Source: Bdellovibrio bacteriovorus (lineage in GTDB: Bacteria; Bdellovibrionota; Bdellovibrionia; Bdellovibrionales; Bdellovibrionaceae). From it: a stretch of DNA of 64,000 nucleotides. Each line of letters opens with the position of its first letter. Position 1 is the stretch's first letter. Both the position numbers and the translations under genes were made by a program. A model generated the notes under the pieces. The model was given only the letters and a program-made list of their open reading frames with translations, searched no databases and was not told where the DNA came from. Shown piece after piece: positions 55,851-64,000 of this stretch. Location of the stretch: positions 2,480,001-2,544,000 of the forward strand of contig NZ_CP102930.1 of assembly GCF_025558485.1 (NCBI RefSeq). Reading direction: 5' to 3'.

Positions 55851-56693
55851 TCAGAAATCGTGGGAAAAACTCAGGCCGAACGCGAGGTACTTAGTGCGCT
55901 CCCAGTAGTATTTTGCGTCGCCGCGCAAGGACCAGCTTCCCATGCGAACAGCCGCCCCAAGGTCAAAGACAGCTCCCAAGGTCATGTCGTCGGCGGAATA
56001 ACTTACCGTCGAGCCGCTGCTGGGAACATCCAGATTGAAGTGCGAATATTTAAACATCGGCCCAAACCCATAGAAGAAAAGCATATTTTTCCCCTGAGGC
56101 ATCACCGTCTGCAAAAGGAAGTCGGCAATAAAAATAAATCCGTCGGCCGAACGTTTGGTGTAATCCTGATAGTAAGACGGGGCCCCGAAGAAAAATAAAA
56201 GATTGGCGTCGGTGTAAATTTCGCCCGTGAACATGGTGTTAAAACCGTGAATCTTTGCTCCATAGAAAAGCAGTCCGTCTGTGCGCTCTTTGCCCAGGGT
56301 GTCTTCCATGTAGTTTGTATATTGCAAAACAGGCCCGCGATAACGAGTTGCAAAGAAAGGCTTCTTGCGCTTTTCTTCCTGCTCGGGTTTCGTTTTTTCA
56401 GGAATGGCCACCTTGATAACCCCGGGCTTCACATCGGTGTCTGCAATCCACCCGGTGTATCCCGGCTTCAGACGGATCTTGTAAAACGGACCTTTTTTCT
56501 TGGTGGAAACACTGTAAACACCACCCAACTTCAAAGTGGAAATAACTGGCGCATCGAAATCCGCATCCTGATAAACCATCGCGCCTTCAATAACGACGGT
56601 CGCCTGCTGTGCCTGAGCCCACACGCTCAACGGCAACAGCCACACCAGCAGCAGAGCAGCCAAAGCCCTATTTAAAACGCATGAGCCAAACAC
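55851..56693 (-). CDS. Exported SH3b-domain outer-membrane-type protein
   Basis: Starts at GTG 56693 inside the end of the upstream glycosyltransferase gene (site AGAGG). The 280-residue protein has a signal peptide (about 1-28, ending WAQAQQ). An SH3b domain follows at about 30-90 (VVIEGAMVYQDADFDAPVISTLKLGG and GYTGWIADTDV). A Lys/Glu linker leads to a C-terminal region of repeated aromatic strands (GLLFYGAKIHGFN, ANLLFFFGAPSYYQ, NMLFFYGFGPMFKY) ending LAFGLSFSHDF, as in a beta-barrel. Role unknown; wall binding through SH3b with barrel anchoring is an inference. Confidence 0.8.
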   Translation of the reverse strand: MFGSCVLNRALAALLLVWLLPLSVWAQAQQATVVIEGAMVYQDADFDAPVISTLKLGGVYSVSTKKKGPFYKIRLKPGYTGWIADTDVKPGVIKVAIPEKTKPEQEEKRKKPFFATRYRGPVLQYTNYMEDTLGKERTDGLLFYGAKIHGFNTMFTGEIYTDANLLFFFGAPSYYQDYTKRSADGFIFIADFLLQTVMPQGKNMLFFYGFGPMFKYSHFNLDVPSSGSTVSYSADDMTLGAVFDLGAAVRMGSWSLRGDAKYYWERTKYLAFGLSFSHDF

Positions 56694-57363
56694 GATAGAA
56701 CGCCTCTAGTACGATCTTCAGGGACATTTTACTTTGTCCAACACGACGGTCTTCAAAAACAATCGGAGACTCGGCCCCTTTGAAGCCCTTTTTCAAAGCC
56801 TTGTACTTCAGTTCAATCTGGAAGCTATAGCCATTGGATTCCACAGAGGACAAATCAATTCCATGCAGAACCTCCTTCTTCCACGCATTGAAGCCGCCCG
56901 TCCAGTCATTCAGCGGGAAACCCAAAATCATGCGTGAATAAATTCCGCCCCCGCGGGAGATGATTTTGCGGATGATGCCCCAATTCACGGTGCGGCCACC
57001 CGGCACATAACGTGAACCCACAGCAAAATCATTGGCCTGCATCGTCTTTAACAAAGGCCCCAGGTCCTCCGGTCGGTGGGAAAAATCCGCATCCATCTCA
57101 ACGATGCCTTCAAAGCCATGATCCATGGCCCAGCGAAAACCCGCAATATAAGCTTTCCCCAACCCCTGCTTGCCCGGACGGGAAAGCAAATGAAGCTGCG
57201 GCATGCTTTTTTGCATTTCACGTACAATAGCACCCGTCCCATCCGGAGAGTTGTCATCAACAACCAGGATTTCCACGCCCAGACTCCGGGCAAAGATGGC
57301 AGGCACGAGCGCCTGAATGTTTTCTTTTTCATTGTACGTAGGAATGACAACCAGATTTTTCAT
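56668..57363 (-). CDS. Polyprenol-phosphate mannosyltransferase (GT2, Dpm1-like)
   Basis: The 231-residue GT2 enzyme transfers a sugar, usually mannose from GDP-mannose, to polyprenol phosphate on the cytoplasmic face. The N-terminus VVIPTYNEKENI, then VDDNSPDGTG, MDADFSHRPEDL (the DxD metal site) and VGSRYVPGGRTVNWG all fit the Dpm1 family. There is no C-terminal membrane helix, so this is the soluble-domain type. It overlaps the next gene by 26 bp. Confidence 0.88.
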   Translation of the reverse strand: MKNLVVIPTYNEKENIQALVPAIFARSLGVEILVVDDNSPDGTGAIVREMQKSMPQLHLLSRPGKQGLGKAYIAGFRWAMDHGFEGIVEMDADFSHRPEDLGPLLKTMQANDFAVGSRYVPGGRTVNWGIIRKIISRGGGIYSRMILGFPLNDWTGGFNAWKKEVLHGIDLSSVESNGYSFQIELKYKALKKGFKGAESPIVFEDRRVGQSKMSLKIVLEAFYRVWLMRFK

Positions 57364-57406
57364 GGCTCTAAGCTGTCATAAAGAGCCCCGACTTGCAATC
57401 TTTTGC

Positions 57407-57847
57407 TCAAATGGATCTGGAGACCAGGCGGCCTTTGCCCTTTTCCTGAAGAGCCTTCGCTTTATCTGCGGGAATTGCGGGCAAATTCAATGGCTTTGCG
57501 AGCAAATATTTCGGATCCTGGCGACGTTGATCCAACTGCTCTTTCACTTTGTTTGCAGCTTGTTCCGGATGCTTCAGATACAGAACCGGATCAAACCCGC
57601 AAGAGCGGCAAACCACTGACAGTCTCCAGCGAATTTTAACGAACACTTCCGAGATTGCCAGACAGATGACGAAGACAATCAAGACACGCGGGTCATACTG
57701 CTGCCAAAGCGCGAACATCAGCACCAGCGAAGCCAGCGCACTGCCCACCACATTCATAAAAGAGATGTTTTTGCGACGATAAATTCGGCGCGGACTTTTG
57801 CAAAAGGCACAATAGCAGTTATGACGGGTGTGAAAGAACGACAACAT
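57407..57847 (-). CDS. Small membrane protein with paired CxxC motifs
   Basis: From ATG 57847 the product is 146 residues; a longer frame upstream has no ribosome site. Near the N-terminus is CYCAFCKSP, and after two membrane helices (GSALASLVLMFALW and VLIVFVICLAISEVFVKI) comes CRSCGFDP, so one zinc- or metal-binding ribbon could form across the helices. The C-terminal part is Lys/Gln-rich and cytosolic. I do not recognise the family. It lies 43 bp before the mannosyltransferase start and diverges from the outer-membrane protein gene at 57927. Confidence 0.65.
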   Translation of the reverse strand: MLSFFHTRHNCYCAFCKSPRRIYRRKNISFMNVVGSALASLVLMFALWQQYDPRVLIVFVICLAISEVFVKIRWRLSVVCRSCGFDPVLYLKHPEQAANKVKEQLDQRRQDPKYLLAKPLNLPAIPADKAKALQEKGKGRLVSRSI

Positions 57848-57892
57848 ATATCTAGTGTGCCAAAAACAAGGTCCAGAACGAAAGATCAATTT

Positions 57893-57920
57893 TTGAAAAA
57901 TGACAAAGCCTTGCTAGAAT
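57893..57920 (+). promoter_or_regulatory. Candidate sigma-70-type promoter close to the start of the gene at 57927
   Basis: TTGAAA, 16 bp, TAGAAT, then the ATG 6 bp later. Transcription from it would give an almost leaderless mRNA, although an AGGAG lies between the -10 and the ATG. Confidence 0.4.
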
Positions 57921-57926
57921 AGGAGT

Positions 57927-58586
57927 ATGCAAATCATTAAAACAATCCAGTTCGCTTTGATCGCTTGTGCTCTGTTTTCCGCTCCCACCTTGGTCCAGGC
58001 CGCTTCCAACGGTTCTGACTATGAAGAGGTCAGCTATGACGATCTTCTGAACGAATTGAGCGCCAAAAAGAACACCATCGCCCGCAAGTCTGAAAGTTCT
58101 TTTGACGATGTTCGCCTGCATGCAGGGATTGGTTATGCCAATTCTTTCACGAACATTTCCACTCACAATCAAAACTTCAACCGCCACGCCAACGGCATTC
58201 AGTTGTCGCTGGGTATGGATCTGTTTTCCCCGAACTGGTATTCCGAAGGTGTGTTTAAAAACTACGGCGTCACCTCTTCCGGCAACGAGGAAATGACCCT
58301 GCGTGAACTGGATTTGAAAATCGGTTACACCAACCGCCTGGAAAGCATCTGGTCTTATTCCATCAGCTCCGGCCTTTCCAACCGCTTCCTGCGTTTTTCA
58401 GACTCTTCCAAGGGTATCCATGTGGATGAAACCACCCCTTCCTTGATTGTTTCCACGGGCTTCAGTGCTCAGGTTCACAAGCATCTTTCCATCGGTGCGG
58501 AACTAAGTGCCCACACCGCCATGGTGAACAGCACATCTGACAAGAACTCTTTTGACTTCGCGTTCCGCCTAAACACTTCTTTGTAA
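57927..58586 (+). CDS. Small exported outer-membrane barrel protein
   Basis: The 219-residue protein begins with a signal peptide (FALIACALFSAPTLVQAAS). The mature part has repeated alternating strands: VRLHAGIGYANSFTNIS, IQLSLGMDLFS, NYGVTSSGNEEMTLRELDLKIGYTNRL, WSYSISSGLSNR, LIVSTGFSAQVHKHLSIGAEL, ending FRLNTSL. This fits an eight-stranded outer-membrane barrel. The family is not named. Spacing and orientation suggest that it could be co-transcribed with the tamA-tamB genes 44 bp downstream. Confidence 0.78.
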   Translation: MQIIKTIQFALIACALFSAPTLVQAASNGSDYEEVSYDDLLNELSAKKNTIARKSESSFDDVRLHAGIGYANSFTNISTHNQNFNRHANGIQLSLGMDLFSPNWYSEGVFKNYGVTSSGNEEMTLRELDLKIGYTNRLESIWSYSISSGLSNRFLRFSDSSKGIHVDETTPSLIVSTGFSAQVHKHLSIGAELSAHTAMVNSTSDKNSFDFAFRLNTSL

Positions 58587-58629
58587 TTCAGAAACTTGCC
58601 CGCATGCCCAAGACCTGTTAACTCTAGGC

Positions 58630-60357
58630 ATGCGTTTTTTTTGGTCTCTGCTGTTTTTCTCTACATTTTTTGCGCTCACCTCGCAGGCTGAAACAACCCG
58701 TCTGTGCGGCATCCGTATTGAAGGTTCTGAAAAAATTGAATTCAGTGACACCGAACACGACTGGCTTTGCGGTTCAGCAAAAAGCCCGGCCTGGCAGAAT
58801 ATGCCAAATTCCCAACGCATTCTTTTTCTGAAAGGCTTTCTGCAAAGCCGGGGTTATCATCAATCCACATTCACCACCACAGCCGACAGCCTGAACGTGG
58901 AGCTGGGGCCCCTTTCCACCTTGCAGTCGCTGGAAGTTCACAATGCCCCGGCACAGTGGAACTGGCGCAAGCGTCGCTATGTCAAGAACCGCCCTTTTAC
59001 ACCGGCGACTTTGGACGAAATCACCAACTGGGCCCGCCGCCGTTTGCAGGAACACGGCCATCCCTGCCCCCGTGTCGATGCGCAGGCCTTGGTACTGGAG
59101 GAAAAATTTGATCTTACCGTGCAGCCCGGCCCAGCCTATCACTTTGGAGCCATCATCACTGTCGGCGAAGAGGATTTAAACCCCGCGATTCTGGATCGTT
59201 TCTCGGCCTTTTTCCCCGGTGCTCCTTTTGACATCCGCCTGCTGGAAATCACCTCCAACCGTGTATTGCAGGAAGACCTTTACCTTAGCACCTACTACGA
59301 CATCACCTGCACCGCTAAAGGCGAGGTGGAAATCGTTCGTCGTATGATCCCGGCCAAACCCCGTCTTTTGACTTTCGGGCTGGGATTTGATTCTGAAGGC
59401 GGCGCACTGTTTCGCTCGACACTAAAACAAGCCCGTCTGAATGAAACGGCAGACAATCTGGAAGCCTCTTTGTTTACCTCCTTGCTGGAGCAAACTCTGA
59501 CCGGGAAACATCGTCATTATTTTTCCTCGGATCTGACCTCCCGCCTGCATTTGCTTACAAGCGCTGTGATCAAACGTGAATCAGAAAGCTCTTATGAGGC
59601 CATGACCTATCAACTGGGAACAAGTCTGGCCTTTGGCTGGGAAGCTTTACCATATTCTGGCATGGCGCAATTGGGGCCGTTGTTAGAGCGCACCGATGTT
59701 ATGCGTGGGCCGGAGCCCTATCAAATTGATGCCCTTCGTATCGCCGGAGAAATCAATCTAACCAGTCACCTGTACGAATATTTCCTGACCAATCCGCAAG
59801 ATGGCTGGAGTGTGACTTTGAATGCATCCTCGCAGGTGCAAGGAGCCCTTTCCAAAGACAACATCCATCGCGTGACCTTGCGCCATCAGGTGATCTGGAA
59901 TCTGAATGAATGGGATCCACCATTTTTGATTTTAGGCTGGCGAGGCTGGGCCGGAACCTTCCTGCTGCCTGATGGCCTTCATGACAGTCCGGACATTCCG
60001 GTCACTCAGCGCTTCTTTCTGGGGGGAGACGCCGACCTGCGTGGCTTTGCCCGTAAACAACTGCCGTCTTCTGACAACGGTTTTTTAACGGTGCTGTATC
60101 AGGGGTTGGAACTGCGGGCCAGTGACATTCTTCCTTACAACTTGCAACCGCTGATCTTTGTGGATGCGGCGAAGGCCGGTATTTTGGCTGCGGAACTGGA
60201 CTCAGCGATTTACTATTCTCCGGGTGTGGGTTTGCGCTGGGGCTCTCCGATTGGAACCATTCGCGGCACCGTGGGACGCGGCTTTGTCGTGGATCGCGAC
60301 CCCAGCAGTATTGATCCCGGCTATCAATTCTTTATCAGCTTCGGGAAGGAGTTCTAA
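58630..60357 (+). CDS. tamA: Outer-membrane protein of the Omp85/TamA family
   Basis: TamA helps insert and fold outer-membrane proteins with TamB. The 575-residue product has a signal peptide (about 1-20). POTRA-type domains follow (ILFLKGFLQSRGYHQ, SLEVHNAPAQWNW, DEITNWARRRLQEHGHPCP). The C-terminal 16-stranded barrel begins near residue 255 and contains the Omp85 motif FFLGGDADLRGFARKQLP, the L-RGF form of the VRGF signature, plus the end FFISFGKEF. It is 2 bp before tamB. Confidence 0.9.
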   Translation: MRFFWSLLFFSTFFALTSQAETTRLCGIRIEGSEKIEFSDTEHDWLCGSAKSPAWQNMPNSQRILFLKGFLQSRGYHQSTFTTTADSLNVELGPLSTLQSLEVHNAPAQWNWRKRRYVKNRPFTPATLDEITNWARRRLQEHGHPCPRVDAQALVLEEKFDLTVQPGPAYHFGAIITVGEEDLNPAILDRFSAFFPGAPFDIRLLEITSNRVLQEDLYLSTYYDITCTAKGEVEIVRRMIPAKPRLLTFGLGFDSEGGALFRSTLKQARLNETADNLEASLFTSLLEQTLTGKHRHYFSSDLTSRLHLLTSAVIKRESESSYEAMTYQLGTSLAFGWEALPYSGMAQLGPLLERTDVMRGPEPYQIDALRIAGEINLTSHLYEYFLTNPQDGWSVTLNASSQVQGALSKDNIHRVTLRHQVIWNLNEWDPPFLILGWRGWAGTFLLPDGLHDSPDIPVTQRFFLGGDADLRGFARKQLPSSDNGFLTVLYQGLELRASDILPYNLQPLIFVDAAKAGILAAELDSAIYYSPGVGLRWGSPIGTIRGTVGRGFVVDRDPSSIDPGYQFFISFGKEF

Positions 60358-60359
60358 GG

Positions 60360-62720
60360 ATGAAAATCTTCAAGAACACTCTGCTGATTGCAAGTGCAGT
60401 TCTATCTTTCCTTGTCGCTGTCATGGTGGCAGCAGTGGTGATTATTTGGTTCTATCCTTCTTTGATCATCACTGAAAACAATATCAAAAAAGCTCTGACC
60501 TACGCCCCCGCGCAGCTTTATGTTCAGTGGGAAAAACTGGATGTGACTTTTGAAAACCTGCGCTGGAATGAAAAGCGTGTGCTGTTAAACTCCGCCGATC
60601 TTTGTGTGGAATACAAGCCCCAGCTTTCCACCTGCGTTCCCACGGTCAAAATTGATGTGTCCTTTGCCGTACAGGGATTTAAACCCGTTTTGACCAATCT
60701 GGGTGAGCTCAGCCTGCACATCAGCCATCTGGATTTGCAACTGCCGAAAAAAACCGAACCGACAGAACCTACTTCTTTGTTACCAGATTTGCGCCTGCCT
60801 TCTTTTGCCAGCTTGTTCCCACGTGCTTTGGACCTAAAAAAACTGGGACAGTTGAATATCACACTGGATCAGTTCCGCCTGCTTTCGCCGGAAAAGCCCC
60901 CGCTGCAAGCCACAGCCCGTCTGCAACGAAACAACTCCGCCCCCGGCGAACAGGTGGATTTTTCCATAACTGCCCAGGCCTCTCAGGAAAATTCTTTCAC
61001 AGCCACGCTGATGGCCCAAGGAATTTTGAATCCGCAATCACTCACTGTGCAGGGACGGACTTCCGTGACCACAAGTTCGTTTAAGATCCAGACTCCATTG
61101 GATCTGGCATGGGCTGAAGTTTTAACCTTAAAAGCCCGCCCTGAATTTCAGGTGAAAATTGAAAAGCTGACGGAAAAATTCCGCCCGCAAGTGGCCTTAA
61201 CGTGGTCTCAATCCAGACTGGAGCTTCGCGCTGGTCCGGCCAGTTCCAAAAAAATATGGCTGGGAGGCGAGCTGCGTCTTTCTGACTGTTACATTGTCAG
61301 CGCTCTGCATGTGGAAAAAGGTTTTCCCTCTGAAGCCCGACTGAACTGCGTTCTGGCCGCCAAGCCCCGCAAGAAAATTCAAAACCTGCACACCGTCGAA
61401 ACTCGTTTAAGTGCCGACGTGCGACTGCGCACTCAAGGGGCCGGTGATGCCGAAGTTCTGACGGTGTCAGGCTCTGCCGGACTGGAAGGGGAAACCGCCT
61501 TCCTGACCGGCACCCTGTCCGCCCAAGGGGAGGCAGAAATCGCAGACCTTTCCTCTGAAGCGAAACTGGCAAAAGCCGTGTTTGATCTTACCGCCAATCT
61601 GAAAATTCCAGACTTTACGGTGTGGAAAGATCTATTTGAAAAAACACCCTATGCCATTCCCGCCCCCTTACATGTCCTGAAAGGTGAAGTGCTCTTGCAG
61701 GCTGAAGCTCATCTGCCGGATTTAAAATCCCCGCTGTCGGCCACGGCGCAGCTTCAAACCAGGCTGGCCTCAAAGACACAAAAACTATGGACGCAAACTG
61801 AAGTCACAGTGAAAACCTCAGGCCCCATGCCCAAGCCCGTCGGCATGCACGTCACTGTACAAAGCACCTTGGAAGACATTCGCTTAGAGGCTCCACCGCT
61901 GCGTCTGGAACCCCCACCACAGGCCCTGCCCGATAAACGTTTCGTTCTTAAGGCCGAGCCCACGATCCAACAACTTCCGGCAGCGAAGGCAAGTTCAGCC
62001 TTGAAGGACAAGCTTCCTTTCGCCCTGACTTGGACCGTGGGTGTAAAAACCGCACAGCCAATTCAAATTTTGTCGTCGTTGTTGCCGCAAAACATTCCGG
62101 TCGCCATGGATCTGCACATCGAGGACAGCGGCCTGATGAAGGGCACCGTGGCCGTGCAGAGTTTCCCGTTTGAAATATTCCGTAAGAAGGCTGTGGTTAA
62201 GAACGTGGACCTGATTTTCCATGCGAACTCCCACGTACCGGAACTATCCGGTCAGATCAACTATGCCAATCCGGAAGTGGACATTCGTATTTTACTTCTG
62301 GGCAGTCTGGAAAAACCACGCATTGAGTTTGAAAGCGACCCTCCTTTGAATCGTCAGCAAATCGTGTCAGTGCTTTTGTTTAACAAATCACTGGATGAAT
62401 TGAACGAAGAGGAAGTCAACTCCACCGCCAGCATGAGCCGGGCCATGTCGGACGGGGCTTTCGGATTGTTCTCGCTGCTGTTCCTGTCATCCACGCCCAT
62501 TCAGTCGGTCAGCTACAATCCGGTGACAAAGTCCTATACCGCGCGCGTTCGCCTGGATGACAGTACGACACTTAGCATGGGATCAGATTTTTCAGAAGAA
62601 AGACAATTCACGGTCCGTCGCCGCCTTGGCGGTCCATGGTCCATCCGCACCGAACTGCGCCAGACTGACGAGCGACCGGATGTGGTGTTGACGTTGCTGG
62701 AGTGGCTGAAGCGCTTCTAA
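60360..62720 (+). CDS. tamB: TamB-like translocation and assembly module protein (short form)
   Basis: TamB is an inner-membrane-anchored periplasmic bridge that partners TamA. The 786-residue product has one N-terminal helix (about 13-33), then long beta-rich regions of AsmA/TamB type. The C-terminal DUF490 domain is clear: LMKGTVAVQSFPFEIFRKKAVVKNVDLIFH, then DPPLNRQQIVSVLLFNKSLDELNEEE, SVSYNPVTKSYTARVRLDDS and LGGPWSIRTELRQTDERPD. It is shorter than E. coli TamB (about 1,250), with fewer central repeats. It starts 2 bp after tamA. Confidence 0.88.
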   Translation: MKIFKNTLLIASAVLSFLVAVMVAAVVIIWFYPSLIITENNIKKALTYAPAQLYVQWEKLDVTFENLRWNEKRVLLNSADLCVEYKPQLSTCVPTVKIDVSFAVQGFKPVLTNLGELSLHISHLDLQLPKKTEPTEPTSLLPDLRLPSFASLFPRALDLKKLGQLNITLDQFRLLSPEKPPLQATARLQRNNSAPGEQVDFSITAQASQENSFTATLMAQGILNPQSLTVQGRTSVTTSSFKIQTPLDLAWAEVLTLKARPEFQVKIEKLTEKFRPQVALTWSQSRLELRAGPASSKKIWLGGELRLSDCYIVSALHVEKGFPSEARLNCVLAAKPRKKIQNLHTVETRLSADVRLRTQGAGDAEVLTVSGSAGLEGETAFLTGTLSAQGEAEIADLSSEAKLAKAVFDLTANLKIPDFTVWKDLFEKTPYAIPAPLHVLKGEVLLQAEAHLPDLKSPLSATAQLQTRLASKTQKLWTQTEVTVKTSGPMPKPVGMHVTVQSTLEDIRLEAPPLRLEPPPQALPDKRFVLKAEPTIQQLPAAKASSALKDKLPFALTWTVGVKTAQPIQILSSLLPQNIPVAMDLHIEDSGLMKGTVAVQSFPFEIFRKKAVVKNVDLIFHANSHVPELSGQINYANPEVDIRILLLGSLEKPRIEFESDPPLNRQQIVSVLLFNKSLDELNEEEVNSTASMSRAMSDGAFGLFSLLFLSSTPIQSVSYNPVTKSYTARVRLDDSTTLSMGSDFSEERQFTVRRRLGGPWSIRTELRQTDERPDVVLTLLEWLKRF

Positions 62721-62730
62721 TTTCCCCTTC

Positions 62731-62760
62731 TTGCTTTTTGCAAAGGGATCTCAATATAAT
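62731..62760 (+). promoter_or_regulatory. Candidate promoter abutting the start of the gene at 62766
   Basis: TTGCTT and TATAAT are separated by 18 bp; the GTG start lies five bases after the -10. A start site at the usual distance would leave no 5' leader, and no ribosome site is present between the two. The consensus -10 makes this one of the better promoters by eye. Confidence 0.5.
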
Positions 62761-62765
62761 AACGC

Positions 62766-63428
62766 GTGGATATTCTTCTTTTGGCGATGGCGACAACTGT
62801 GTTTCTTCTGGGATTGGCTTTGATCAGCAATCGCGCCCGCCGTCGGCAGGATATTGCCTTTGAACTTAAACCCAATTGTCTGCTGACTCGCTGGCCTTTG
62901 CTGTTTGTCACCGGCCCTCGTTCTATTTTTTATTTCAGCAGCTATTGGAATCTATACACGGCCTTTCTGGCCGAACATGGTTATGAGGTCTTCACCCTGC
63001 ATCTGCCGTGGAATAAAACAAACCTGCGCAAAGAACGCTTTGAACATTTCCTAAAGCAGCAAGAAGATCTGGGCCGTCATTTTCACCTGGTAGTGGATGC
63101 TCCGACATGGCTGGAGTTTCAGGATCTTTTGCGTCAGCGCCGCTCTGCCAGTGTGATCAGCATCACCGAGATCACTGATCCCGAACAAAGCAGCCCTCAG
63201 GGCTTACAGGCCTTCCCCATTCCGACTGCGGACATTGAAATGCCGGTCTTTACGAAAGGCAGTGTTTTCTTAAATATCAGCTATCATCTGCACAAGCAGT
63301 TTGTGCGCCGGAAGAACTTAAACAGTTTAAGCTCTTTGGGGGCTTTACCGGAATCCGCCTTAAACAATTCATTATTGTTGTTGGAAAGAGCTCAAACTTT
63401 AGCGGAGATGGATCTGCGCGATTCCTAA
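62766..63428 (+). CDS. Protein with a degenerate alpha/beta-hydrolase-like N-terminal part
   Basis: Starts at GTG 62766. The 220-residue product has one membrane helix at the N-terminus (LLLAMATTVFLLGLALIS), then LFVTGPRSIFYFSSYWNLYTAFLAEHGYEVFTLHLPWNKTN, which resembles the first strands of a lipase-type alpha/beta-hydrolase. The following FHLVVDAPTWLEF sits where the nucleophile elbow G-x-S-x-G should be, so no Ser nucleophile is present. The rest is unremarkable. Probably not an active hydrolase. TTGCTT-18 bp-TATAAT lies just upstream. Confidence 0.6.
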   Translation: MDILLLAMATTVFLLGLALISNRARRRQDIAFELKPNCLLTRWPLLFVTGPRSIFYFSSYWNLYTAFLAEHGYEVFTLHLPWNKTNLRKERFEHFLKQQEDLGRHFHLVVDAPTWLEFQDLLRQRRSASVISITEITDPEQSSPQGLQAFPIPTADIEMPVFTKGSVFLNISYHLHKQFVRRKNLNSLSSLGALPESALNNSLLLLERAQTLAEMDLRDS

Positions 63429-63470
63429 ATACACCTTGCCAGATTTAATGCGTGGTGGTGAGATATTCCT

Positions 63471-64000
63471 ATGAGCGACTACAGAGACGTCACCCCGAAC
63501 AAGCAACAGCCCTCTTTTGAAATGACCAAAGAGGTCGTCCGCTACATCATCAATTACCTTCGTCATCCCATCGAAAAAATCAAAACCCTGCCGGACTGGA
63601 ACTGGCCTTTGCTTTTGATGACGTTGGTGGCCTTGTCGATTATTTCCGGAGTGCTGACAGGCCTTGTACCACCGAACTTTTACCGCATTATGGGCGGGAT
63701 CATTGTTTCCCCTATCGTGGGAATCGTGACGACTTTCATTGGCTCTTTGTTTATTTATTATTACTTCCAGGTTTTTGAAAAGCGTACGTGCTCCTTGCGC
63801 AAGATCTTCACCCTGCTGCTTTTTGCCAACATTCCATTTTTTATCTTCCAAGTGGGTTCTGAATTGATTCCCCCAATCACATTGGTGGGGTTTGCCTTCA
63901 CAGCTTTATTGATGGCCGTGGGTTTGACAGAAAACTTCCAGATGGAAAAGCGCCGGTCTTTAAGACTGGTCACAATACTGTTCGCGATTGTGTTTATCAT
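63471..64000 (+). CDS. Yip1-like polytopic membrane protein (3' end outside window)
   Basis: The ATG at 63471 opens a frame that runs to the window end (176 complete codons). An N-terminal cytoplasmic segment of about 45 residues is followed by membrane helices (NWPLLLMTLVALSIISGVL, FYRIMGGIIVSPIVGIVTTFIGSLFIYYYF, KIFTLLLFANIPFFIFQ, PITLVGFAFTALLMAVGL and one more). The layout GGI-IVSPI then a short loop fits the Yip1 family, which has no defined role in bacteria. It begins 42 bp after the previous gene. Confidence 0.7.
   Translation, partial: MSDYRDVTPNKQQPSFEMTKEVVRYIINYLRHPIEKIKTLPDWNWPLLLMTLVALSIISGVLTGLVPPNFYRIMGGIIVSPIVGIVTTFIGSLFIYYYFQVFEKRTCSLRKIFTLLLFANIPFFIFQVGSELIPPITLVGFAFTALLMAVGLTENFQMEKRRSLRLVTILFAIVFI

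Overview
The window looks like a stretch of chromosome from a Bdellovibrio-type predatory bacterium (Bdellovibrionota). This is inferred from the mix of genes rather than from any marker gene: a giant secreted Ig/CUB/RCC1 protein, a complete type II secretion operon, an alternative complex III locus beside a System II cytochrome c maturation pair, a TamA/TamB pair, many GTG/TTG starts and roughly 50% GC. The DNA is gene-dense. No rRNA, tRNA, CRISPR array or intact transposon was recognised, and no gene-free stretch exceeds about 300 bases.

Layout. 1-8.6 kb: 3' part of a giant surface protein and an esterase. 8.6-12.6 kb (minus): thrS, infC, dtd and a PilZ protein; infC appears to start at an ATT codon. 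12.7-13.7 kb: two small exported proteins, one with three identical-spacing cysteine modules. 13.9-22.7 kb (minus): resB-ccsA and then the alternative complex III genes actA-B-C-D-E-F. Three of these six genes are damaged (actB, actE, actF), and ccsA carries an exact 78-bp tandem duplication. 22.8-25.4 kb: N-formylglutamate amidohydrolase, cobalamin adenosyltransferase and a GNAT-like protein. 25.4-28.3 kb: a norE/norF-like oxidase subunit pair behind an FNR/DNR-like palindrome, an HNH endonuclease remnant, and a secreted-protein gene split by about 220 bp of AT-rich sequence that encodes part of an MFS transporter. 28.3-30.4 kb: a chemoreceptor and an unknown gene. 30.6-44.3 kb: gspC-D-E-F-G-H-I-J-K-L-M-N. 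44.5-48.9 kb: ssb, a lipoprotein, an outer-membrane protein and a CHASE/PAS histidine kinase. 48.9-55.8 kb (minus): rsh and mutL-miaA-yicC-gmk-rpoZ. 55.8-64 kb: envelope genes, including polyprenol-phosphate mannosyltransferase, TamA, TamB and a Yip1-like protein cut by the window end.

How the genes fit together. ResB-CcsA would attach heme to the pentaheme ActA, and alternative complex III would pass electrons from quinol to a terminal oxidase. As read, that complex cannot be complete, because much of ActB, nearly all of ActE and most of ActF are missing. The T2SS could export hydrolases and large surface proteins, and TamA/TamB would serve outer-membrane assembly.

The most notable feature is a cluster of five or six lesions (deletions, one duplication, one foreign insertion) between about 14 and 28 kb, with intact housekeeping and secretion genes on both sides. 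I cannot tell from sequence alone whether this is real strain-level decay or a sequencing/assembly problem, and say so where it matters.
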